Shown here: positions 1-8,644 of the stretch, piece after piece
Numbering within the stretch: position 1 is the first letter of the stretch
Layout of the letters: each line of letters starts with the position of its first letter
Assembly: GCF_001189955.1 (NCBI RefSeq)
Contig: NZ_LFLT01000015.1
Span: 45,533-109,532, forward strand
Origin: Herbaspirillum chlorophenolicum
Lineage (GTDB): Bacteria; Pseudomonadota; Gammaproteobacteria; Burkholderiales; Burkholderiaceae_D
Length of the DNA stretch: 64,000 bases
Direction: 5' to 3'
Position numbers and translations under genes: made by a program
Notes under the pieces: generated by a model
Told to the model about the DNA's origin: nothing
The model's input: only the letters and a program-made list of their open reading frames with translations
Databases searched by the model: none

Positions 1-3000
1 GACGGTCTGCGCGCCGGCGAGGTGGTAGTCTCGCTGGATGGCGGCCAGCTCACCGTGACCGGCGCCATTGATGCCAGCGGGGCTAAAGTGGGATCGATCC
101 GGCTGGCGGCTCGCCAGGGCCTGACCATCGCCGGCTCGGCGCTGCTGGATGCGCACGGCAGCCGCTTGCGGGTGGATAGCTACGGCAAGATCATCGATAG
201 CCCGAACCGCGCCATGGTCGAACTGAATTCGGGCGATGGTCAATTGACGCTGGCATCCGGTGCACGCATCGATTTGCGCCACGGCACCAACGTCGCTGTC
301 GGCACCGCACCGGGCCAGAACGACGGCGCGGCACGCGGCACGCTTGAACTCAATGCCCCGCGCCTGGGCGGCGCGACCGGTGGCGACATCGCGATCGACG
401 CCAGCGGCAGCATCGCGATTAGCGGCGCACGCTCGATCGCCGTCAATGCGGTACAGCGCTACAGCGATGCGACCTACGGCAGCGACCCGGCTGCCAGCGG
501 GCGGCCGTATCAGATCATCGATCAGAATTATCTGGATCAGAAACATGCCGACAGCACCGGCTTCATCACTGCGGCGCTCGGCAATGCCACGCTGATGAAC
601 GGTAAACTGGCGGGCCTCAACAACGCCACCTACGCCAACGCCTTCCACCTGCGTCCGGGTGTCGAGATCGTCAGCGCCACACCGAATGGCGATCTGGTGG
701 TCCAGGGCGACCTCGATCTGTCCGCGCACCGCTATGTCGGCGTCAATCCGAATTTCGCCAAAACCGGCATCTACGGTTCCGGTGAAGTGGGATCGCTGGT
801 GATCCGCGCCGGCGGCAATCTTGATATCTACGGCAGCATCAATGACGGTTTTGCTCCACCGCCGGCGACGCCGGACGACGACGGCTGGATGCTGCGGCCG
901 GGCGTACTGTCATATGGCGGCGATGTGATTGTTCCGCGCGGTAATGTCACGCTGGCCGACGGCACCATTTATCCGGGCGGACGCCCGGTAAACTACGACT
1001 TGCCGGTCAAGGCGCTGACGGTGCCGATCGGCACGCAACTGCCGGTTGAGTCAGTGCTCAATGCCGCAGTGACACTCGCGGCCAACACGATTCTCGCCGG
1101 CGACATCCGCGCCGCCGATGGCAGCTTGCTGTATGCGTCAGGCACCCGTCTTGGCGCAGCGGTGACATTGCCGGTGAACACGCGGCTTGGTGCGGGCTTC
1201 ATCGCCACGACGAATTTGTCATTGCAAGCGCTGGTCTGGCCTAAGGGGGTTGCGCTGCCGGCCAGTATTACCATTAACGGCGATGTGACCTTGCCGATGG
1301 GCGGTCTGATTCCGGCTCTGGCTGAGCTCAAATTGCCGGCCGGTGCAATCTCGGTACCGTTGCGCGCGGCTGATAGTAACGGCTATCAGGGCGCCAACTG
1401 GGCGGTGGCGTCCATGCTGCCGGCCGGTTCGCAAAGCTGGTCGATGCGTCTGGTCGCCGGCGCCGACACTGCCGCTGCCGACACGCGCACCTTGCGCACG
1501 CGGGACGCCAACGGCAATCTGACCCTGGCCGATACGCACTTTTCGGTGTACGACAAGCATGCCATCACGATCATCCCCGGTACGCCTGCACAGCAGGCCG
1601 GTGGCTGGTTCTGGAGTGAAAAAGGGGCAAGCGATTTTGGCGAGCAGGCAGGAACGCCGATTGATCCTGACTGGGATCCCGCCGCCTTGTGCGCAGATAA
1701 TCCAAGCTTGTGTGTGCATGCAAAGTACGTCTGGAACAACGATGGGCCGGGGATCGACCCCAAATATATTCCCGGCACGCCCGTGCTTGCCGCCGACGAG
1801 GGCTGGTGTCCTGACCTGTGCACGCCGATTGGCCAGAATATTCCCGGCACGCCTGACCAGATCGTCATCGGCGCCTTGATCGACCGCAATCCGGCCAGTC
1901 CGATTTTTAGCGTGCTGCGTACAGGAACGGGCGATCTTGATCTGGTGGCCGGCCGCAATATCGCGATGCGCTCTCCTTACGGTGTGTATACGGCCGGAAC
2001 GCAATCACCGGCGCTGTCGCCGGCCTTCAATCTGGATCGCATCGCATCGGGCGCCACCGTACTGGGTACGGGCGTCGCAGGTTATGAAACCCTGGTGCGT
2101 GGTAGCGGCAGCACGTATCAAGCCTGGTATCCGACCTCTGGCGGTAATGTGCTGCTGCGTGCCGGCGGTAGCGTCACTGGCGACGCCTGGACCAAAAGCA
2201 ACACTTATAGGGCCGACGGTAATCGTGCAGATCAGAAATCGAGTGCCGACCCGGCCAACTGGCTGTGGCGTCAGGGCGATGTAAGCAGCAGCCAGAAGGG
2301 AGCGGCCTGGTGGATCAATTTCGGCACCTATGTCGCGAGCAATAACCCCGACACAGCCAATTCGATCGACGCCATGCCGTATCTGGTCGGCTTTACCGGT
2401 TATGGCACCCTGGGCGGTGGCGACTTGCGCCTGGAAGCCGGCGGTAATGCCGGAACAATCGATGTGCTGAGCGCAACGAGACCGGGCAGCGGATTGTTCC
2501 CACGCAGCCAGGCGCTGACGCTGGCAGTGGCGTCGACCGGTCGCGTCAATCCTGATGGCAGCCTCTCCCTGACTGGTGGCGGCGATATGGAGGTGCGTAT
2601 CGGCGGTGCGCTCAACGGCAATGCGAGTGCCTATATGATAGGTAACGCCGATGTCCAGTACCAGAATATCGGGCTCAACGGCCTGGCCGCCAATTTGCGC
2701 GGCCACGTCGATATTGCCGCAGCAAGTCAAGGCACCATCCAGCTCAGTTACGGCGCCAATGCCGCTTTGCAGGACGGCAAGGAAGTGCGTGCCTATGATG
2801 CGTTCAGGTCAACCTGGGCACTGGCTGGCGGCGGCCTCATGCTCATGCCGGGCGACGCCACCTTCAATCTGACGTCGCGCGACGATCTGGTGCTTGCCGG
2901 CGTGCGCGATGCAGGCCGCACTGCAACGATTGATCCCAATAGCAAAAGCAAATTGCCGTGGTTCACCTTGTGGTCCAACCGTACCGCCATCGATCTGTTT

Positions 3001-5073
3001 GCGGCCGGTGGCAACCTGACGCCCAGCACCCAGCTCGGGCAGGGTAGCGGCTCTCAGGTGTCGTTCACCCCCGATGCGGATACAGGCGCTACAGCCGGCC
3101 GCTTTTACTATCCGTCGATCCTGAGGGCGGCGGCGCCGTCAGGCAACATCTACATGGGAGCTTCGGCGGTAAAAAAAGATGAACTTGCACTTGGCTATTC
3201 GTTGGTGCTGGCGCCTTCGCCTAATGGCGAGCTCGAATTGCTGGCGGGGCAGTCGATCTATGCCGGCGGCTATGCCATCAGTCGCTCCAGCGCCGATATG
3301 GCGGCACTGCCGACGCCGTTGCATCCCGCTACCAGCAGCACGGTGGATGCGCTGGCGTTCCCTGTTGAAAACAATCTGTTTGCCTTCGGTCCGAACACCG
3401 CATCAGGCCTCTATGATCTGGCGCCGGCGCGTTTCTATGCAGGTTCCGGCGATATTGTCGGCCTGCGCACGGGCGAAATCCTGAGCAACTTCGATTCGAC
3501 CAGCCGTCTGGCTGGCCGCACGCTGTATGAAGGCGGTGGCGCGGTCTGGATCAAGGCCGGCCGCGACATCGTCAACAGCGGCACCAATTTATCGCAATTC
3601 ACGTATTTCCCGATGGTGGGAGGCGGTCAGTCTACGGGCAACTTCATCGCCCATCACGCGCCGACCGATGTGTCGATTGTCGCGGCGGGACGGGATATCG
3701 TCTACAGCTCGTTTTCGATCGCCGGGCCAGGCGCATTGGAGCTGACCGCCGGCCGTAACATCCGGATGGACGAGCGTGCCGGCATCACCTCGCTGGGCGC
3801 CATCGTGTCCGGCGACAACCGGCCGGGAGCCAGCGTCTACCTGCAAGCGGGCGTGGGCGCCGGCGGTCCTGACTACAACGCTTTCATGCACCGTTATCTG
3901 GACCCGGCCAATCTGGCCGTCAGCGGCATCGCGCTGGCGCAGCAACCGGGCAAGGCCGTGAAGATCTACGACCAGGAGCTGGCTGCCTGGCTGTTGAAAC
4001 GCTATGGCTTCAGCGGTACGCCGGCAGAAGCACTGGCTTATTTCAGTGGTTTGGCGCCGGCGCATCAAAGCATTTTCCTGCAGCAGGTTTATTTTGCCGA
4101 GCTGCGCGAAGGTGGTCGCGAGTACAACGACCCCAACGGCGTGCGCTATCAATCCTATCTGCGCGGACGCGAGGCCATCGCCACTTTGTTCCCGCAACAG
4201 GACGGGCAGGGAAATGCCATCGTCCGCGAAGGCGATATCACCATGTTCGGCGGCGCCGGTGTGCGCACCAATTTCGGTGGCGACATTCAGTTGCTGGCGC
4301 CGGCCGGGCGCGTCGTGATCGGCGTGGAAGGCACTGCGCCGCCGGCCAGCGCCGGCCTGATCACACAGGGCGCCGGCGATATTGGCATCTATTCCAAGGG
4401 CAGCCTGTTGCTGGGCTTGTCGCGGATCATGACCACCTTCGGCGGCGGCATCCTGGCCTGGTCGGCCGAAGGCGATATCAATGCCGGTCGCGGTGCCAAG
4501 ACCACCGTGCTCTATACCCCGCCCAAGCGGGTCTATGACAACGTCGGCGACGTGACGCTGTCGCCGCAGGTGCCATCGAACGGCGCCGGCATTGCGACCC
4601 TGGCCCCGATCCCCGAAGTGCCGGCCGGCGATGTCGACCTGATCGCTCCGCTGGGCACCATCGATGCCGGCGAGGCAGGCATCCGGGTATCGGGCAACGT
4701 CAATCTGGCGGCGCTGCAGGTGGTGAATGCGGCCAATATCCAGGTTAAAGGCGAGGCCACCGGCATTCCGATGGTTGCGGCGGTCAATGTCGGCGCGCTG
4801 ACCAATGCCAGCGCCGCGGCGAGTTCGGCGGCAACGGCGGCGCAGGATTCGGTACAGCGGGCGCGCAACGAAGCGCGCCAGGCCTTGCCGTCGATCTTCA
4901 CGGTGCGCGTGCTGGGTTTCGGCAATGAAGCTTCCGGCAGCGAAAACCGGCCGGCGCCGGCGGGCGCGGGATATGACAAGGGCAGCGCTTTCCAGGTATT
5001 GGGCCAGGGAGATCTGACACCGGCGCAACGTGCCCGTCTGACGGAGACGGAGCGGCGTAATCTGATGCAATGA
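1..5073 (+). CDS. Filamentous haemagglutinin-like exoprotein, C-terminal part (5' truncated by window)
   Basis: The reading frame is open from the first base, so the gene begins upstream; at least 1690 codons are visible. It encodes a secreted beta-helical adhesin of the two-partner-secretion type. The sequence is a long run of Gly/Ala/Asp-rich strands with recurring patterns such as GGDL, AGRNI and GNLDI, as in the haemagglutinin repeat solenoid. The last ~250 residues match the DUF3739 pattern that closes many proteobacterial FHA proteins (GDVDLIAPLGTIDAGEAGIR, then a conserved VNLAALQVVNAANIQV block). An insertion at about 1560-1870 contains several cysteines and three IPGTP motifs, unusual for this family. 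No TpsB transporter is visible; it may lie upstream. Downstream genes on the same strand encode two exported proteases. Confident as to family; target unknown. Confidence 0.9.
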   Translation, partial: DGLRAGEVVVSLDGGQLTVTGAIDASGAKVGSIRLAARQGLTIAGSALLDAHGSRLRVDSYGKIIDSPNRAMVELNSGDGQLTLASGARIDLRHGTNVAVGTAPGQNDGAARGTLELNAPRLGGATGGDIAIDASGSIAISGARSIAVNAVQRYSDATYGSDPAASGRPYQIIDQNYLDQKHADSTGFITAALGNATLMNGKLAGLNNATYANAFHLRPGVEIVSATPNGDLVVQGDLDLSAHRYVGVNPNFAKTGIYGSGEVGSLVIRAGGNLDIYGSINDGFAPPPATPDDDGWMLRPGVLSYGGDVIVPRGNVTLADGTIYPGGRPVNYDLPVKALTVPIGTQLPVESVLNAAVTLAANTILAGDIRAADGSLLYASGTRLGAAVTLPVNTRLGAGFIATTNLSLQALVWPKGVALPASITINGDVTLPMGGLIPALAELKLPAGAISVPLRAADSNGYQGANWAVASMLPAGSQSWSMRLVAGADTAAADTRTLRTRDANGNLTLADTHFSVYDKHAITIIPGTPAQQAGGWFWSEKGASDFGEQAGTPIDPDWDPAALCADNPSLCVHAKYVWNNDGPGIDPKYIPGTPVLAADEGWCPDLCTPIGQNIPGTPDQIVIGALIDRNPASPIFSVLRTGTGDLDLVAGRNIAMRSPYGVYTAGTQSPALSPAFNLDRIASGATVLGTGVAGYETLVRGSGSTYQAWYPTSGGNVLLRAGGSVTGDAWTKSNTYRADGNRADQKSSADPANWLWRQGDVSSSQKGAAWWINFGTYVASNNPDTANSIDAMPYLVGFTGYGTLGGGDLRLEAGGNAGTIDVLSATRPGSGLFPRSQALTLAVASTGRVNPDGSLSLTGGGDMEVRIGGALNGNASAYMIGNADVQYQNIGLNGLAANLRGHVDIAAASQGTIQLSYGANAALQDGKEVRAYDAFRSTWALAGGGLMLMPGDATFNLTSRDDLVLAGVRDAGRTATIDPNSKSKLPWFTLWSNRTAIDLFAAGGNLTPSTQLGQGSGSQVSFTPDADTGATAGRFYYPSILRAAAPSGNIYMGASAVKKDELALGYSLVLAPSPNGELELLAGQSIYAGGYAISRSSADMAALPTPLHPATSSTVDALAFPVENNLFAFGPNTASGLYDLAPARFYAGSGDIVGLRTGEILSNFDSTSRLAGRTLYEGGGAVWIKAGRDIVNSGTNLSQFTYFPMVGGGQSTGNFIAHHAPTDVSIVAAGRDIVYSSFSIAGPGALELTAGRNIRMDERAGITSLGAIVSGDNRPGASVYLQAGVGAGGPDYNAFMHRYLDPANLAVSGIALAQQPGKAVKIYDQELAAWLLKRYGFSGTPAEALAYFSGLAPAHQSIFLQQVYFAELREGGREYNDPNGVRYQSYLRGREAIATLFPQQDGQGNAIVREGDITMFGGAGVRTNFGGDIQLLAPAGRVVIGVEGTAPPASAGLITQGAGDIGIYSKGSLLLGLSRIMTTFGGGILAWSAEGDINAGRGAKTTVLYTPPKRVYDNVGDVTLSPQVPSNGAGIATLAPIPEVPAGDVDLIAPLGTIDAGEAGIRVSGNVNLAALQVVNAANIQVKGEATGIPMVAAVNVGALTNASAAASSAATAAQDSVQRARNEARQALPSIFTVRVLGFGNEASGSENRPAPAGAGYDKGSAFQVLGQGDLTPAQRARLTETERRNLMQ

Positions 5074-5137
5074 AATAGGGCGATCAAAGAGTGAGGAGTG
5101 CAAAAATTCCGTGAGAGAATGCCGCGAAGGTGATGAT

Positions 5138-5165
5138 GGTGATTTCCAGGGGGCTGGAAATCACC
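5138..5165. terminator. 12-bp perfect stem-loop after the haemagglutinin gene
   Basis: Arms 5138-5149 and 5154-5165 are perfectly complementary (GGTGATTTCCAG / CTGGAAATCACC) around a GGGG loop. It lies 65 bp after the haemagglutinin stop and 70 bp before the protease start. There is no U-tract, so it may be a weak or Rho-assisted terminator, an mRNA-stabilising hairpin or a protein-binding site. Confidence 0.45.
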
Positions 5166-5234
5166 TGATGACAACACCTCATCGCGGCCCTGATGGCCGG
5201 TAAAGAAACGGCGACAGGGCGAGGGCGGGATGAC

Positions 5235-5984
5235 ATGAGGGCAATCTGGTTTTTCGGGTTCCGATATACATTTGCGGCATGCGTATCGCTTGGCGCGGCG
5301 GCGCCGTGCATGGCTGCATCGTCGTTAGGTTTCGAGGCCCAGGCCAGCGGCGTGTTCCTGAATGCCAACGGCGACGTCCTGACGGCAAGACATGCTGTGG
5401 CCGGATGCGCCTCCCTGTATGTGGTCAAGGACGCCAGAGTGGTAACGGCAAGCTTGCGGGCGGTCAGCGACGAGACGGATGTGGCGGTACTGGCGACGGC
5501 CCTGAAGCCCGTTCTCAGCGCCGTGTTCTCCCGTACGGAATTGCCGTCGGACCGCAGCGTGGCGGTTTTTGCCGAAGCGTATTCCCGGCTGTTGCGGATG
5601 CCGGATCGGGCGCGCGTGCTGAGCAATGCGATGACGGTGGTGGTGACGTCTCCCAATGAAGGCCGTGATTTGCAATTGCTGTCGGGCGTCAAACCGGGGG
5701 CAAGCGGCAGTCCGGTGCTCGGCGTCGGCGGTTTGCTGCTGGGGATAGTGGTCGAGCGCGTGGCCGGCGCGCCGGGGACGGCCGAGACGGTGCTGCTTCA
5801 GTCCGGCAATCCGGCCAAGGCGGCCGGTGCGACGTCAGTCAGGGCGGTGTCATCCAGCGTCATCAAGCGTTTTCTGCGCGCCCACGGCATCGATTTTTCC
5901 GAGAGCGATGCTGCGCAGATCAGCATGCAGCAATCGCCGGCGGCAAGGGCGTTTACGTTGGAGGTCGGTGTCATTTGCGGGTAA
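5235..5984 (+). CDS. Exported trypsin-like serine protease
   Basis: About 249 aa when started at the ATG at 5235, which is preceded by GAGGGCGGG and begins a signal-peptide-like segment (MRAIWFFGF..., cleavage probably after CMA). The upstream in-frame ATG at 5193 would add 14 polar residues before the signal and is disfavoured. The chymotrypsin-fold triad is visible: His53 in LTARHAV, Asp82 in ETDVAVL, Ser157 in GASGSP. No PDZ domain follows, so it is a short single-domain periplasmic or secreted protease. It sits between the haemagglutinin and a TonB-C-like/DegP pair on the same strand, so it may process the adhesin or act in envelope quality control; this is inference. Confidence 0.8.
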   Translation: MRAIWFFGFRYTFAACVSLGAAAPCMAASSLGFEAQASGVFLNANGDVLTARHAVAGCASLYVVKDARVVTASLRAVSDETDVAVLATALKPVLSAVFSRTELPSDRSVAVFAEAYSRLLRMPDRARVLSNAMTVVVTSPNEGRDLQLLSGVKPGASGSPVLGVGGLLLGIVVERVAGAPGTAETVLLQSGNPAKAAGATSVRAVSSSVIKRFLRAHGIDFSESDAAQISMQQSPAARAFTLEVGVICG

Positions 5985-6036
5985 TGTGGGCCGTCTATGC
6001 TTGAGGCCTGACGTATTTCATTTGACAAGGACCATC

Positions 6037-6513
6037 ATGCAAGAGCATCTGCAATCTGAGCAATCGCGCTGGAGCAAGACGATGCACTGGCTCAAGCGCA
6101 TCGGCGCCGGCGTCGGCATCGCCACCATGCTGGTGCCATCCATCGCGCAATCCCAACAATCCCAGCAATCGCAACAGCCGCCGCAACATTGGATCAGCTA
6201 TGCGCAACTGGCGAGCAATCAGTTCGCCGCCTGGCTGAGCGATCCCGCCGATGACACTGTGGTGCGCTTGCATGCCTGGATGCAGGAACGCTTGCTCAAG
6301 GAAGGGCAGCCTTTACCGCCGCCGCTGGTGACGCGTGTGTGGGTCGCGCCTTCAGGCAAGGTCGAGCGCCTGGAATTCGCCTCGCTCGGAAATGCCCAGG
6401 CAGACAACGATTTGCGCGCGCTGCTGACGGCGCAGCCGCTGTCGGAACCGCCGCCACCCGATATGCGCCAGCCGATGGTGTTGCAACTGACGCTGGATTT
6501 TCCGCAGAAGTAG
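6037..6513 (+). CDS. Small exported TonB-C-like protein
   Basis: 158 aa from the ATG at 6037 (TTGACAAGGACC upstream). One hydrophobic segment (about residues 22-38, ending SIAQS) is either a signal peptide or an N-terminal anchor. It is followed by a Gln-rich linker made of QSQ repeats. The C-terminal ~75 residues (VTRVWVAPSGKVERLEF, ...LRALLTAQPLSEPPPPDM..., MVLQLTLDF) have the strand pattern of a TonB C-terminal domain. It lacks the long Pro-rich spacer of a true TonB, and no ExbB/ExbD is present. The DegP-type gene follows after 26 bp, so the two probably form an operon. Exact role unknown. A start at 6082 is also possible. Confidence 0.6.
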   Translation: MQEHLQSEQSRWSKTMHWLKRIGAGVGIATMLVPSIAQSQQSQQSQQPPQHWISYAQLASNQFAAWLSDPADDTVVRLHAWMQERLLKEGQPLPPPLVTRVWVAPSGKVERLEFASLGNAQADNDLRALLTAQPLSEPPPPDMRQPMVLQLTLDFPQK

Positions 6514-6539
6514 CCATTGAGTCATTCAGAGATCGTCGT

Positions 6540-7979
6540 ATGCCGTTTTTTCGTCCGCTTCCAATCAGCATGCGCCTGAGGCTGTCCGCATTGTCGGCAA
6601 CGTTTCTGCTGGCGCTCATTTCCACGAGCAATGCGCAGACGACCGCGGCGGATTCATCCGCCGCACCGCCCAAAGCCTCCGGAACGCTCTTGCTCAAGCC
6701 GGCTCCCGACTTCACGCGCCTGGTCAAAACATACGGCGGCGCAGTGGTCAACATCGGCGTTGCGCGCGAAGCAGGCCTGCGCCGCCAGGGCGGGGTGCTG
6801 CTGCAGGACAAGGTCGACGAAAGTACGTTGGGGTCCGGCTTCATTGTCGGTGCTGACGGTTACATCCTGACCAATGCCCACGTTGTCGCACGCGGAACGG
6901 ACATCAGCGTCAAGCTCAGCGACCGGCGCGAATTCAAGGCGCGCCTGCTCGGCCTCGATCCGATCGCAGATGTGGCGCTGCTGAAAATCGATGCATCCGG
7001 ATTACCGGTGATCAAAATCGGCGACCCTGCGCGCATAGAAGTCGGCGAGTGGGTATTGGCCATCGGCGCTCCCTTCGGTTTCAGCAATTCCGTGACGGCC
7101 GGCATTGTCAGCGCCAAAGGGCGCACTTTGCCGGGCGCCGACTATATGCCTTTCCTGCAGACCGATGTGCCGATCAATCCGGGCAATTCCGGGGGGCCGC
7201 TATTCAACATGCGCGGGGAGGTGATTGGCATCAACTCGCGCATTTACAGCAATAGCGGCGGCTATCAGGGCTTGTCGTTTGCCATTCCCATCGACGTGGC
7301 GATGCGGATCAAAAATCAGTTGCAGGAAAAGGGATCCGTCACACGCGGACGCATCGGCGTCGCCGTGCAGGAAGTCAGTCAGGCGCTTGCCGAATCCTTC
7401 GGTTTGCCGAAACCGGTAGGTGCATTGGTCAGTTATGTCGAGCCGCACGGCGCTGCAGACCGATCGGGGTTGCAACCGGGCGATGTCATCCTTCGCGTCG
7501 ACAAGCGCGAAGTGATTCAATCGGCCGATGCATTGATCTACATTGCAGACCGGATGCCGGGCCAGCGGGTTGCGGTACAGATATGGCGCAATCGCACGAC
7601 GATGGATCTGGACATGTCGATCGACGCTTTCGAGGCGCGTACCCCGGTGCCGGCAAAATCGCAGGAGCCGGCAGCGCCCCTCGGCATGGTGGTGCGGCCG
7701 CTGCTGCCGCAGGAACGCTTGATCTTGCAGGTCGACAACGGCTTGCTGGTGGAGCGGGTCAACCTTGCCGCCTCTCGCAGCGGCGTCAAGGCAGGGGACG
7801 TCATCCTTGCATTGAACGGCCAGGCCATTACCGGCATAGAGTCGTTGCAGGAAAAACTTCTTTTTGCAAACGGCACGGCAGCGTTATTGATACAGCGTGG
7901 TTCGGCAAGGTTATTCGTAGCGATAGAGCTGCCGAAGCGCAGTGCCGAGGATGCTGCCGTCAATGGAGAAACTCCCTGA
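6540..7979 (+). CDS. DegP/HtrA-family periplasmic serine protease
   Basis: 479 aa from the ATG at 6540. A signal peptide (hydrophobic stretch about residues 16-28, SNAQ cleavage) is followed by a trypsin-like domain with His114 (LTNAHVV), Asp144 (IADVALL) and Ser217 (NPGNSGGPL), then two PDZ domains (about residues 285-365 and 395-470). This is the domain order of DegP/DegQ, which degrade or chaperone misfolded envelope proteins. Its place right after the haemagglutinin cluster suggests a dedicated quality-control or maturation protease, but it could be a general DegQ-like enzyme. An upstream in-frame extension to 6339 overlaps the previous gene and is not supported. Confidence 0.88.
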   Translation: MPFFRPLPISMRLRLSALSATFLLALISTSNAQTTAADSSAAPPKASGTLLLKPAPDFTRLVKTYGGAVVNIGVAREAGLRRQGGVLLQDKVDESTLGSGFIVGADGYILTNAHVVARGTDISVKLSDRREFKARLLGLDPIADVALLKIDASGLPVIKIGDPARIEVGEWVLAIGAPFGFSNSVTAGIVSAKGRTLPGADYMPFLQTDVPINPGNSGGPLFNMRGEVIGINSRIYSNSGGYQGLSFAIPIDVAMRIKNQLQEKGSVTRGRIGVAVQEVSQALAESFGLPKPVGALVSYVEPHGAADRSGLQPGDVILRVDKREVIQSADALIYIADRMPGQRVAVQIWRNRTTMDLDMSIDAFEARTPVPAKSQEPAAPLGMVVRPLLPQERLILQVDNGLLVERVNLAASRSGVKAGDVILALNGQAITGIESLQEKLLFANGTAALLIQRGSARLFVAIELPKRSAEDAAVNGETP

Positions 7980-8099
7980 GATATCTCCGTTTGGTTTTTC
8001 AATCGTATGGCGGATAGTCCATTGCTGATTTCCTCGCAGATCTGACACTTTCCATTTTCCCCATCTTGCATTCTTGTCCGAAGGCTGCTGCGCGGGCAT
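7911..8099 (-). CDS. Possible small protein antisense to the degP 3' end
   Basis: A 62-aa frame starting at the ATG with CAT at 8097-8099 on the plus strand. The minus strand carries GAGGAACGCT just before it, a good ribosome-binding spacing. The predicted product (MPAQQPSDKNARWGKWKVSDL...) has no signal or membrane segment. It overlaps the last 69 bp of the DegP gene in antisense. I do not recognise it; the good RBS and even amino-acid composition are the only support. Confidence 0.25.
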   Translation of the reverse strand: MPAQQPSDKNARWGKWKVSDLRGNQQWTIRHTIEKPNGDISGSFSIDGSILGTALRQLYRYE

Positions 8100-8150
8100 A
8101 GCGTTCCTCATAATCCAGAGAGCTTAGGGCGAGTCGGGAGCGTTTTATAA

Positions 8151-8224
8151 CGTTCCCGTACTTTTATCTAAGGTCCATCACTAATGATCAACATCTCGAT
8201 AGTTAGACTTTTCTTACGGGAACG
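8151..8224. repeat. Spaced 10-bp inverted repeat upstream of eCIS
   Basis: CGTTCCCGTA at 8151-8160 and its exact complement TACGGGAACG at 8215-8224, 54 bp apart. It could be a pair of regulator half-sites or the remnant ends of a lost element. Confidence 0.5.
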
Positions 8225-8316
8225 GGGAAAAATAAATTAACACTTGGTAATTATTTACTTAACTATTTCTTAACATTTCATGGGGAGGAATTTTCCGTTT
8301 GACCGAAATGGAATGT

Positions 8317-8432
8317 TACGCATCCCGCTGGGTAATGGCTGTATACGGATATTCCGGTCCGTTATTGCATCGGATCTCCACCGGCTTGCCGTGCCGCTCG
8401 ACGTTCTGCGTCAGGCTACGGTTGGCGGAATG
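8317..8432 (-). pseudogene. IS3-family transposase (OrfB integrase core) relic
   Basis: Read on the minus strand from 8432, the frame gives HSANRSLTQNVERHGKPVEI followed by RCNNGPEY, then diverges and stops at 8317. The GKP-x-x-IRC-(D/N)-NGPEY pattern is the second-aspartate region of the DDE/rve integrase core of IS3-type OrfB proteins; here the usual Asp of CDNGPE is Asn. Only about 38 codons remain, with no start and no flanking inverted repeats identified, so it is a dead fragment. It marks past mobile-element activity directly upstream of the injection-system operon. Confidence 0.55.
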
Positions 8433-8644
8433 TAATAGAGAAAAAGTTTAGATTTTGGTGAGATAAAAAATACTAAAAATAACAAATGTCTTATGATAAA
8501 GTTCCGCTACCAAATGAAAATGCAAGTAGGGAAGAATGTGCTTTCGGCATGGAAGCGCATAAAGGGAAATAAAAAGAAACATCCGCAGTAATCGCTGAAT
8601 CATTTCAAAAAGAATAGTTTCATTGCGAAAGGTGTCTGGGGAAC

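Larger units (their letters stand above)
8112..8644. other. AT-rich intergenic region before the eCIS operon
   Basis: No convincing gene. Visibly more AT-rich than its surroundings, above all 8130-8280 and 8440-8620. It holds a spaced 10-bp inverted repeat (8151-8160 / 8215-8224) and a transposase relic on the minus strand. The last 200 bp contain A/T runs such as TTTAGA at about 8447 and TACTAA about 18 bp further on, which could serve as a promoter for the eCIS operon, though no strong sigma-70 match stands out. Low GC and an IS relic are typical of an integration boundary or of a silenced xenogeneic promoter. Confidence 0.6.

Noticed and set aside
3589..5103. 504-codon minus-strand open frame under the haemagglutinin gene
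   Set aside because: Composition (His/Arg/Gly/Gln-rich, no family) is the usual mirror of a GC-rich plus-strand gene.
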